This document shows, one piece after another, positions 17,077 through 23,888 of a stretch of DNA of 23,888 nucleotides. The notes below the pieces were generated by a model that was not told where the DNA came from, ran no database searches, and saw only the letters and a program-made list of their open reading frames with translations. Source of the DNA: Tritrichomonas foetus (Eukaryota > Parabasalia > Tritrichomonadida > Tritrichomonadidae). Location of the stretch: assembly GCA_001839685.1 (NCBI GenBank), contig MLAK01000665.1, positions 23,740-47,627 of the forward strand. Reading direction: 5' to 3'. Each line of letters begins with the position of its first letter. Within the stretch, counting starts at the first letter, position 1. A program made the position numbers and the translations under genes.

Positions 17077-18660
17077 TTAACAAATAAGTTGTTCTTCTCC
17101 AGGTTCCCGCGTTGTGGTTAAAAATTCGATTTCGTCTTTGTCCTTGAAGATGTGCTTATCTGCAAACCAAATGTCTGTAACGCCCTCAGAAATGCGTGAA
17201 GTCATTCCCTTGGCCTTTCTTAGTGGTCCCACCCATACTCGATGATCACCGAAGTAGATTGCCATTTTTTTGGTGCCAATGTCAATCTTCTGGCCATTAT
17301 AGTTCCAAAATCTAATCAAGATAATTTTCTTTTTATTCAAAAACTCAAAAATGAGAGAAATCTTTTCTTCTGAATTTGATGAATTATTTTCACCATTGAA
17401 AGGTGAATTTTTTGATGAGTTTTTTCTTGATGGTTTCTCTTTTTTGGCAACCCACATTTCCTCTTCATCCATTGTTCGTCGGTGGTCCTTTAATAAATTG
17501 AACGCTGAATTTACGCACGTCGCCCTTTTCAATGCAACGTTTTTAATTTGTGAAAGTGAGATTTCTTTGCCATTTTCGCCGAAGAATTGAATGCAGTTTA
17601 ATCCGATTTTTCGATCTTCGCCTTTGAAATTTTCGATAATTTCGATTGTGACATTCTTAGTCGACATTAGAGGCATTTCGCCATATTCGTCAATGCCATC
17701 ATGGTCAATTGTTTTTAGTATTTTATCGACTACACTTGAAATCGATTTGTTTTCTAATTCGGGATGAACCATCGCTGGATCGATTTTGATTGGCGCATTA
17801 ATTCCAAATTCGCATGGAACAACTCCTTGGTAAAGGAGGTGACCGTTACACCAGACTTCAAAGTCCTTCAATTGGCTTTCCTTATCTAGTTTTCCGTTCC
17901 AAATTCTGACAAATTCTGGCAGCTTTTCTGATCGAAAATCGAATTTCAAAACTAATTCTTTCGCGTCGATAGTTACACCTTCATAACCATCTAAATTGTT
18001 ATCATCGTTGTTATCGTTTGTATCGTTGTCGTTTTGGTTGTCGAGATTTTTGGAATATTTTTTCAGGAAATTGAGAGATGTTTCGTTTTCTGGCGGCCAT
18101 TTATGCCTCCAGCATTCCTCTTCGTTTTTGACGAGGGTCCGATTGCATAGGAGGCTGAGATGGGCTGGCGTGTCTGTTCTGTTGAGACAGCTTATTGTCA
18201 CATTTGAAAGTGGCGTTCGATCTCTATTCAAAAAGTCGATTTCTGAACACGAAATGAATTCACTTTTTCCCCAAGTAGATTTCATGTGAACTGTGACTGA
18301 GTAATCGATTTCTGGCATTGGCAGGCATTTTGGCGTTTGTGAAGCGGCACGGAGTCGACTCAATTTTTGGGTGTGATTATTTAATTTTGGCGTTTTTGTC
18401 ACGCACGACGTATTTCGAACAAGTTTCATCGATTGTCTATTCATGCTGCTTCCAAGTACGCCTCCATTCAGGTTATTTCCGTTTGATGGATATTCCTTTC
18501 GGAGACCGTTTAAACCAAAATTCTCTTTACTGTGGGCGAGGCTTGCGATGTCGCCCATTCCAACTGAGTTCCTGTATTTCCTGATGGCGGCAATTTTGGG
18601 GTTCTTTCTGGCGACAGGAGAGACGTAGTCGGGAAGAGGTGGAAGCGATTTCATATTCAT
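17077..18660 (-). CDS. KATNIP-like (DUF4457) protein
   Basis: The predicted protein has 527 residues, starting MNMKSLPPLP. KATNIP (KIAA0556) binds microtubules and katanin at the ciliary base in animals. The family's beta-rich DUF4457 modules are visible. The first begins near residue 120 (STWGKSEFISCSEIDFLNRD). A second stretch lies at about 237-285 (LPEFVRIWNGKLDKESQLKD, then FEVWCNGHLLYQG). The third lies at about 436-490 (ILIRFWNYNGQKIDIGTKKM, then GDHRVWVGPLRKAKG), which matches the family's IRIWNYN signature followed by an R-G/KASG-like end. An Asn/Asp-rich linker (about 208-225) and a Ser/Asn-rich insert (about 411-432) separate them. The N-terminal 115 residues are basic and disordered. 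It is much shorter than vertebrate KATNIP (about 1600 residues), as in other protists. A flagellar or basal-body role is inferred. Third codon positions are more GC-rich than in the Sel1 gene. Confidence 0.85.
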   Translation of the reverse strand: MNMKSLPPLPDYVSPVARKNPKIAAIRKYRNSVGMGDIASLAHSKENFGLNGLRKEYPSNGNNLNGGVLGSSMNRQSMKLVRNTSCVTKTPKLNNHTQKLSRLRAASQTPKCLPMPEIDYSVTVHMKSTWGKSEFISCSEIDFLNRDRTPLSNVTISCLNRTDTPAHLSLLCNRTLVKNEEECWRHKWPPENETSLNFLKKYSKNLDNQNDNDTNDNNDDNNLDGYEGVTIDAKELVLKFDFRSEKLPEFVRIWNGKLDKESQLKDFEVWCNGHLLYQGVVPCEFGINAPIKIDPAMVHPELENKSISSVVDKILKTIDHDGIDEYGEMPLMSTKNVTIEIIENFKGEDRKIGLNCIQFFGENGKEISLSQIKNVALKRATCVNSAFNLLKDHRRTMDEEEMWVAKKEKPSRKNSSKNSPFNGENNSSNSEEKISLIFEFLNKKKIILIRFWNYNGQKIDIGTKKMAIYFGDHRVWVGPLRKAKGMTSRISEGVTDIWFADKHIFKDKDEIEFLTTTREPGEEQLIC

Positions 18661-19226
18661 CTTTTTGGATTTGGGAAATCTTTTGAATTGAAATTTTTCA
18701 TAAAAGAATATTCAAACATATTTTGTACATTGAAAATTGAAGGATGACGAATTCGTTAAATCTTTTATTTTCATTGAAAAGGAAGAAAACCTTTGAAAAT
18801 ATGAAAATTGAATAAATAATTTATTGAGAAATTCAATAATGATTTTTGAATGTAATTAGGAAAACTATATTTCTGTATGGTTGACCAGATATAGTCATAA
18901 AAGTTATTATATTAATTTCATCGAAATTTTTGTATCCATTTTTCAACCATCTATGAGATAATTCTTATACTACTATATTTTATTTGAATTCAATAAAGAA
19001 TTAAATATATATCAATAATTTACTTCCATTTTTTTAGTGAATCCTTCCACATAATCACATTTTTAGAAATCATCTCTTTCAGACATTATATGGTCATTTA
19101 GATCTTTTTGAAATACGATTGAGAACTTATTAAAAGGATATATGGTTGGAATTCAAGTAAATAGATTTGAGATTAAAAGGCCATATAATCAAAGAAATTA
19201 TTCAAATACTGTGATATGATCAGATA
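18661..19226. other. Divergent promoter region of the KATNIP-like and LRR-ankyrin genes
   Basis: About 570 bases separate two divergent start codons. The region contains TGACCAGATATA (18882-18893), one base off the motif seen elsewhere, and the inverted repeat at 19085-19189. TCAGATA at 19220-19226 directly before the ATG at 19227 is a weak Inr-like candidate. No gene is seen. Confidence 0.45.
19085..19189. repeat. Imperfect inverted repeat sharing TTATATGGTCA with 16691
   Basis: ATTATATGGTCATTTAGATC at 19085-19104 is roughly the reverse complement of GATTAAAAGGCCATATAAT at 19171-19189, with mismatches, around a spacer of about 65 bases. The arm core TTATATGGTCA also occurs in the left arm of the hairpin at 16691-16747, on the other side of the KATNIP-like gene. 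Confidence 0.5.
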
Positions 19227-21839
19227 ATGGATTTTTCACTTAGCATTTCGCGACATTCTTTATACAATCTTACCATGAAATCTCGTCCAATTGGAAATAA
19301 AAAGAATACTACTTTATTGATTCCACAGCTCGACAATTCAGATGAAGTGATTATTACTAGCAAAAAAGTTACATCATTTAAAAACTTCGTTCAATTAATC
19401 GTCCATCCGCCAAAAGGGCAAAACCCACAATTCGAAAACCTCAGCCAAATTAAAACGCTCAGACTTGACAACACAAAGATTGGAACTTTTGATGGAGCAA
19501 TATTCAATATACCTATCAAAAATTTGTCAATGTTAAATACGCCACTATCACATTATTCGCATTACAGACTGATGGCATTGATTGTTTTCGGTGCTGAATT
19601 AGAAACGATTGATCATAATCCTATTAAAAAAAGTGAGAGACAACTTTTTGAAAAAAATAAAGAAGTTTTGTATGATTATTTGGTCGAAGGATGGATTTTG
19701 ACAATGCTCAGTCCACTGAAACTTTATCATCCAGAAACAAGGCAGCGCAGAGTTTTATACCCTAAAAATGTTGATAATGTAAATATTATACAAACAGTGA
19801 ATCACATGAATCATCCTTCTTCTCCATCAATTTCACCTACGAATTCACCTTCAAATTCACCTTTTGATTCGCATTCAAAAATGAGTCATTGTAATTCACC
19901 ATCCTCAAAACTTTCACCAGGAAAAAAACCATCACCAATACGGGCAAAAGATGTGTCGGTTTTTAGTTCTCCATTAAACAAAAAAAACTCATCAAATTTA
20001 TCTTTACAATCAGAAAAAACTTCAAAATCTAACTTTAAAAAAAATTTAACATCAAAAACTGACACTGATATAGAATTCTTAAAAATATTAGAAAAAAATT
20101 TCTTCGAAGACGATTTAAGAAAATTAAATATTTCGAATTTTGGAACAATTCAAGATAACGATCTTTTCGTTTATTATATTTTATTGTGCGTGAATTTGAG
20201 ACCATTTTTCGTAAAAGAAATTGTAGAATTCCTCAAAAGTGTCACAACTCCAAATTTGATCAAATCTTTGAAGAAAAGTATTCAAACATTCAAATTTTCA
20301 TCATATTCAGTAATTGCTCTACTTATTGAAGAACTTCTCTCTTCTACAGTTTTCACTATAAATGATGTAAAGCCTCTTCTTTTTTCAGCCTATTCAAATT
20401 TTGAATCATGGAATTCATATTTTTCTCTTTTTGATAATCATTCAGTTAAATTTATCGATTTCTTTTGCGTTTTTTCAAATATTATTGAAAAAGTTGATCC
20501 TGAACTTTATAACTCACTGATTAAGCTTGCTGAAGAAGATAATTCGAATGAAAATGGAGTAAGTCTCATTGATGTTATTCAAAAGTTCAAAGAGAATGAT
20601 AGACCAAAGTTTGTTATTTTTGAAGCACTTTTAAATGATGATGTTGAAGCTTTTTCTGAATTCGATGATGATTCAATCAAACAAAATATAACCGAACTTA
20701 CACCATGGGAATCGCCAAGCAACCATAAACTTCTTGCTGCATCTTTCTGTGGAGCAATTCAATGTTTCAATTCTATCATACAAGCAAACAGTAGTGTTCA
20801 AGGGGAGAATGATAATGAAGAAACAAAGAATATTTTGGAAAAGTTACAAGATAATGAAATTTTGATTAGTGCTGCAATTGCTGGTGGGAATTTTAATATT
20901 TGCAAGGTTTTTGAATCAGCAAAGGATTATTTAGATGTTGCTGTCACTTTTCATCAATTTCATCTCTTTAAAGATTATTTCGAATTAGTTCAGATAGAGC
21001 AAACAAATTTGTCTTCACTTTTTTATCATTCTGTAGATTCTATAAATATCACTGTGATTGATTATTTGATGGATAAACAGCTTCACTTAAATCATGATTC
21101 AGTTTTGGAAAGAGGAATTTCCCTTTTATTTCCATCCTTCGTGACATTCTTGTTGGATTATGGATTTAAATCGAATTTTTCATTAATCTATGCAATTAAA
21201 GCTCAAAAGCTTGAAATTGTAAAACTTTTTTCATCAGCAGAATTTAATATCAAAGGAAATGACAAACTTGGCTGGACTCCAATCCATTATGCCGCACAAA
21301 TGGGAAACGTAAATATTTTGTCATATATTCTCTCTAAGTGTCAAGGAATTGATATCAACCTTAAAGATAATGAAGGAAATTCGCCTTTACTTATTGCAGC
21401 ATCAAATAATCATTCAAAAATTGTTAGTGCACTTTTGAAAAGAAATAATTGTAATCCTAATCTTGCAGACAACAATGGATGGACACCACTTCATATTGCA
21501 GCAGGAAATAGAAATCAGGAAATTGTTAAAACTTTGATTTTCAATTCAAAAACTAATGCAAATGCAAAAACTTTTGAAAACAAAGAAACACCTTTAATCA
21601 TTGCAGCTGAAGCAAATGATGAAAAAATTGTTGGCATTATTCTCAGGAAGCCAAATGTTGATGTGAATGCAAAAACTAAAAATAATGAAACTGCGCTCAC
21701 TCTTGCTATAAGAAATAGAAATAAAGCAATTATTGAATTAATAATAAAATGTGGAAGAGCTGATATAGCTGGAATTAATATTTCCCAACTTACAAAAGAT
21801 GTTGGAATCCAGAGTTTATTCAAAAAACATATAAAATAA
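19227..21839 (+). CDS. LRR-cap and ankyrin-repeat protein
   Basis: The predicted protein has 870 residues. Residues about 1-190 form a leucine-rich module ending in a U2A'-type LRR cap (IKTLRLDNTKIGTFDGA, then YRLMALIVFGAELETIDHNP). Residues about 196-260 are a Ser/Pro-rich linker with many SPT/NSP motifs, likely phosphorylated by proline-directed kinases. Residues about 270-680 are helical and may hold degenerate ankyrin-like units. Five ankyrin repeats close the protein, starting near 680 (GWTPIHYAAQMGN), 714 (NSPLLIAASNNH), 749 (GWTPLHIAAGNRN), 785 (ETPLIIAAEAND) and 818 (ETALTLAIRNRN). There is no signal or membrane segment, so it is a probable cytosolic adaptor. Ankyrin proteins are hugely expanded in trichomonads, so a precise role cannot be assigned. 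Confidence 0.85.
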   Translation: MDFSLSISRHSLYNLTMKSRPIGNKKNTTLLIPQLDNSDEVIITSKKVTSFKNFVQLIVHPPKGQNPQFENLSQIKTLRLDNTKIGTFDGAIFNIPIKNLSMLNTPLSHYSHYRLMALIVFGAELETIDHNPIKKSERQLFEKNKEVLYDYLVEGWILTMLSPLKLYHPETRQRRVLYPKNVDNVNIIQTVNHMNHPSSPSISPTNSPSNSPFDSHSKMSHCNSPSSKLSPGKKPSPIRAKDVSVFSSPLNKKNSSNLSLQSEKTSKSNFKKNLTSKTDTDIEFLKILEKNFFEDDLRKLNISNFGTIQDNDLFVYYILLCVNLRPFFVKEIVEFLKSVTTPNLIKSLKKSIQTFKFSSYSVIALLIEELLSSTVFTINDVKPLLFSAYSNFESWNSYFSLFDNHSVKFIDFFCVFSNIIEKVDPELYNSLIKLAEEDNSNENGVSLIDVIQKFKENDRPKFVIFEALLNDDVEAFSEFDDDSIKQNITELTPWESPSNHKLLAASFCGAIQCFNSIIQANSSVQGENDNEETKNILEKLQDNEILISAAIAGGNFNICKVFESAKDYLDVAVTFHQFHLFKDYFELVQIEQTNLSSLFYHSVDSINITVIDYLMDKQLHLNHDSVLERGISLLFPSFVTFLLDYGFKSNFSLIYAIKAQKLEIVKLFSSAEFNIKGNDKLGWTPIHYAAQMGNVNILSYILSKCQGIDINLKDNEGNSPLLIAASNNHSKIVSALLKRNNCNPNLADNNGWTPLHIAAGNRNQEIVKTLIFNSKTNANAKTFENKETPLIIAAEANDEKIVGIILRKPNVDVNAKTKNNETALTLAIRNRNKAIIELIIKCGRADIAGINISQLTKDVGIQSLFKKHIK

Positions 21840-21842
21840 TCG

Positions 21843-22157
21843 GATATGCTAGTAATGTATAGTAAATATATTAATGCGTTATCGTTCTTCTTCTTCTTTC
21901 TTGATATTTATAATTTGCGAATATTTTCAATTGGACAATATATTATATATCTATATTCACCAACAAGTGGTTCATAAATCCATCACTCTTCACCTGTTTG
22001 ACAAAGAGTCATGATTGCATAATTATTTCTTTTGCTTTTGAATTTTAGGACATTCAAATTGTGCTTTACATTTTTATGTATTTGCACTCATCATGACTGC
22101 TCTATGACCAAATATATTCATAAAAAGTTCTTTAAGTTAATTTCTCTGGTGAATAAA
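21843..22157. other. Promoter region of the HP1-like gene
   Basis: About 315 bases with a CTTCTTCTTCTTTC pyrimidine run near 21886-21900 and the TGACCAAATATA motif at 22105-22116. In-frame codons upstream of the chosen start (TTG 22032, ATG 22104) exist but code for a Phe/Cys-rich stretch unlike a chromodomain-protein N-terminus. Confidence 0.45.
22105..22116 (+). promoter_or_regulatory. TGACCAAATATA motif upstream of the HP1-like gene
   Basis: Identical to the copies at 10539 and 10852. It ends 41 bases before the ATG at 22158, close to the 45-base gap in front of the coiled-coil gene. This supports 22158 as the start, because the alternative ATG at 22104 would place the motif inside the coding region. 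Confidence 0.4.
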
Positions 22158-22589
22158 ATGAGCGAAATCTCATCGTATAGCATCATCAGCACTTCATCAG
22201 AAGAAAAGGATGATCATGAATATGAAGTAGAAAAAATAATTGACCATAAAATGATTGATGGAAAAATATTTTTTAAAATTAGATGGAAAGGCTACACAGA
22301 AAATGAAGACACATGGGAAAAAAATGATGATTTAAAATGCATAGAAGTTATTGATGAATATATGAAAGCACAATCACAAAATCTTGCTCAGATAAAAAAA
22401 GACAGAATGGTTCAAAACATCATTCAAACAATTCTTTATGGAACTGAGCGGAATAATAAAATAACGTACAGAGTGCAATATATTGATGGCCGTGAAGCTG
22501 ATCTCTCATCGGTCGAACTTCGAGTGAATTATCCAAGAGACCTTTTGAAATTCCTCGAAACGACATCTTTTGGAAGTGGAAGTGTTTAA
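22158..22589 (+). CDS. HP1-like protein: chromodomain plus chromoshadow-like domain
   Basis: The predicted protein has 143 residues, starting MSEISSYS. The chromodomain covers about residues 20-70 (EYEVEKIIDHKM, then FKIRWKGYTENEDTWE). Its methyl-lysine cage is complete: Tyr22, Trp43 and Tyr46 have the same 21- and 3-residue spacing as Tyr24, Trp45 and Tyr48 of Drosophila HP1. After a very short hinge of about a dozen residues, residues 84-137 resemble a chromoshadow domain, with a strand (ITYRVQYIDGREADLSSVEL) aligning with HP1's KWKxxDEADLVPAKEA. NYPRDLLKFLE then aligns with KCPQVVIxFYE. This HP1 pattern implies binding to methylated H3 and dimerisation, so a heterochromatin role is likely. 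The hinge is much shorter than usual, and the C-terminal Trp that helps bind PxVxL peptides is missing. A start at ATG 22104 would add 18 residues. Confidence 0.85.
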   Translation: MSEISSYSIISTSSEEKDDHEYEVEKIIDHKMIDGKIFFKIRWKGYTENEDTWEKNDDLKCIEVIDEYMKAQSQNLAQIKKDRMVQNIIQTILYGTERNNKITYRVQYIDGREADLSSVELRVNYPRDLLKFLETTSFGSGSV

Positions 22590-22592
22590 TTT

Positions 22593-22867
22593 TGACGAAA
22601 TTAAGAAAAAAATAAATAAATATATTCTCTCGAATAATTAATGTAAGAATAATAAAAAAAAGGCTTACCAAACTTTTACTTACTTACTTTCCTTCCGTTT
22701 GAATATAAAAATATCCAATAAATAAACATCAAAACTCAAGAACATGGATTTAACATCGTGAACATATAAATTATTAACCAGCATAGATCGTTAAAACTTT
22801 TTTCATATCATATTTCCTTCATAACGTATTTTCCTAATCAAAAATCGTTCAGCAAAAAAATTCCCTT
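22593..22867. other. Spacer between the HP1-like gene and the last gene
   Basis: AT-rich, with no gene seen. TTCAGCAAAAAAATTCCC just before the ATG at 22868 is a weak Inr-like candidate. Confidence 0.45.
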
Positions 22868-23888
22868 ATGCATCGAGAGCCCCCAGTAGTTTCGCCTTAT
22901 TTAGACATCAGTGAGAAGCGTCGTGCATATGGGCGTCACATCACCAGTCTCGGTGATATTTCTTATCATGGCGGGATCGTCGATACCTCACCACCGCCGA
23001 AATGTGGCCGCATCAACGTTTATGAAAAGCACCTCACACGAAATCGCATTTTGCAAATTAAAGGAGAAGCCGAAAATTTAAGAGCCGTTAACGAACTCTA
23101 TCGAATCAACCAAGATCATCAAATTGCAGTCCGCAGGTCAGCTCCGCCCTCCAGGACGGCACACAGATGGACCAGCCAGCTCGAGGATTGCGAGAGGGAG
23201 CTTTCAGCGAATTCAGGACAAAGCCGCCCTCAAACATCAGTTAAATTACTATTCCCAGAAAACGGAAATCGACCGAAAAGAATCATTTCAGACAACGGAA
23301 TGACTGTAGTTGACGATGGACCAAGCACGGCCAAATCAAAACCAAGTTTTGTCGTTCCAAATCGAAAGCCAAATAATCGACCAACAACAGCAGCATCAAC
23401 CACATCAAACGCAAGCGCCGTTAAAAAGAAACCGATAAAGCCGATCACGCAACAGAAAAAGCCGCTAATTGGAACATCGAAAAATGACCAAACGCCTCGG
23501 AAAAAGAAACCAGGTGGTTATGAAAAGCCACCGCCCCTTCCACCACAAAATGAAGATTTTTATACATCAGCAAGTGACTTCCAGAATGAGAAAAGTGAGC
23601 CACCACCTAAGCCGCTTTTGGAGCCAATCATTAATGACAATTTCGAAGAATTAAACAGACAAAAAGAAGAAGAAGAAGAAAGATTAAGAAAAGAACAAGA
23701 GGTGAAAGAAAGAGAAGAAAGAGAAAGAATAGAAAAAGAAGAAAAAGAAAAACAAAAAAGAGAAAAAGAAGAAAAACTCAGAAAAGAGAAAGAAAGAGAA
23801 GAACGAGAAAGGAAAGAGAAAGAAGAAGAAGAAGAAGAAAGAAAGAGAAAAGAAGCAGAAGAAGAAGAAGAAAGAAAGAGAAAAGAAG
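22868..23888 (+). CDS. Pro-rich and Glu/Arg/Lys-rich helical protein, 3' partial
   Basis: From ATG 22868 the frame stays open for 340 codons and runs off the window. The N-terminal 60 residues look folded or conserved (MHREPPVVSPYLDISEKRRA, then YGRHITSLGDISYHGG). Residues about 85-260 are basic and disordered, with proline-rich motifs such as KPPPLPPQ and EPPPKPLLEP that could bind SH3-like partners. From about residue 262 the chain is nearly all Glu, Lys and Arg, a pattern of a single alpha-helix or MAP7/caldesmon-like segment, ending in 11-residue repeats (EEEEERKRKEA). A microtubule- or actin-associated role is plausible but is inferred from composition only. The 5' half is GC-richer than the neighbouring genes, while the 3' end is almost pure purine on this strand. 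Confidence 0.75.
   Translation, partial: MHREPPVVSPYLDISEKRRAYGRHITSLGDISYHGGIVDTSPPPKCGRINVYEKHLTRNRILQIKGEAENLRAVNELYRINQDHQIAVRRSAPPSRTAHRWTSQLEDCERELSANSGQSRPQTSVKLLFPENGNRPKRIISDNGMTVVDDGPSTAKSKPSFVVPNRKPNNRPTTAASTTSNASAVKKKPIKPITQQKKPLIGTSKNDQTPRKKKPGGYEKPPPLPPQNEDFYTSASDFQNEKSEPPPKPLLEPIINDNFEELNRQKEEEEERLRKEQEVKEREERERIEKEEKEKQKREKEEKLRKEKEREERERKEKEEEEEERKRKEAEEEEERKRKE
23666..23888 (+). repeat. Polypurine tract with 33-bp tandem repeat
   Basis: The coding strand is almost entirely A and G over at least 220 bases, with only scattered pyrimidines. The last part contains a 33-base unit (five GAA codons, AGA AAG AGA AAA GAA GCA) at 23825-23857, followed by a second copy that is cut by the window end. 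It probably expands further downstream. Confidence 0.85.

Noticed and set aside
22032..22157. N-terminal extension of the HP1-like protein
   Set aside because: It opens with TTG and encodes a Phe/Cys-rich stretch; the TGACCAAATATA motif lies in it, and the ATG at 22158 gives a typical HP1 N-terminus.

Overview
The window looks like nuclear DNA of a flagellated microbial eukaryote, most likely a parabasalid close to Tritrichomonas. This is inference from gene content and architecture; no rRNA or other marker gene is present. The DNA is very AT-rich, no gene shows a recognisable intron, the standard genetic code fits every frame, and several start codons follow an Inr-like TCA(Y/A)WWT element by 8 to 25 bases, as in Trichomonas. 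Genes lie on both strands, singly, with AT-rich spacers of 0.3 to 2.5 kb and no operons.

Layout. 1-2386: no intact gene, but scattered protein-like fragments between about 560 and 1650 suggest a decayed gene. 2387-3178 (+): small protein with a possible ubiquitin-like N-terminus and a CxxC/CxxC cluster. 3600-4670 (+): glucosidase II beta subunit. 5812-7953 (+): Sel1-repeat protein. 8221-8316: TAGATA hexanucleotide array, then a broken small ORF (8366-8731). 8963-10099 (+): histidine acid phosphatase. 10257-12362: a coiled-coil gene (10909-12054) bracketed by degenerate type-II tRNA-like sequences. 12363-14587: 2.2 kb without a convincing gene. 14588-15493 (+): membrane-anchored DUF3431-like protein. 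15731-15806: a fourth tRNA-like relic. 15965-16619 (-): Frag1/DRAM/Sfk1 membrane protein whose only plausible ATG is one base out of frame. 17077-18660 (-): KATNIP-like protein, flanked by inverted repeats that share an arm sequence. 19227-21839 (+): LRR-cap plus ankyrin-repeat protein. 22158-22589 (+): HP1-like protein with chromodomain and chromoshadow-like domain. 22868 to the window end (+): 3'-truncated gene for a Pro-rich then Glu/Arg/Lys-rich helical protein.

The genes do not form one pathway. They are a mix of ER glycoprotein quality control (glucosidase II beta), secretory or surface enzymes (acid phosphatase, DUF3431-like), cytoskeleton and flagellum (KATNIP, coiled-coil proteins), chromatin (HP1-like) and the Sel1/ankyrin scaffold proteins typical of trichomonads. 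The most notable points are the HP1-like protein, the glucosidase II beta MRH domain that has lost most of its sugar-binding residues, the tRNA-like family, and a recurrent TGACCAAATATA-type motif upstream of start codons. I did not find a clear multi-gene novel system.
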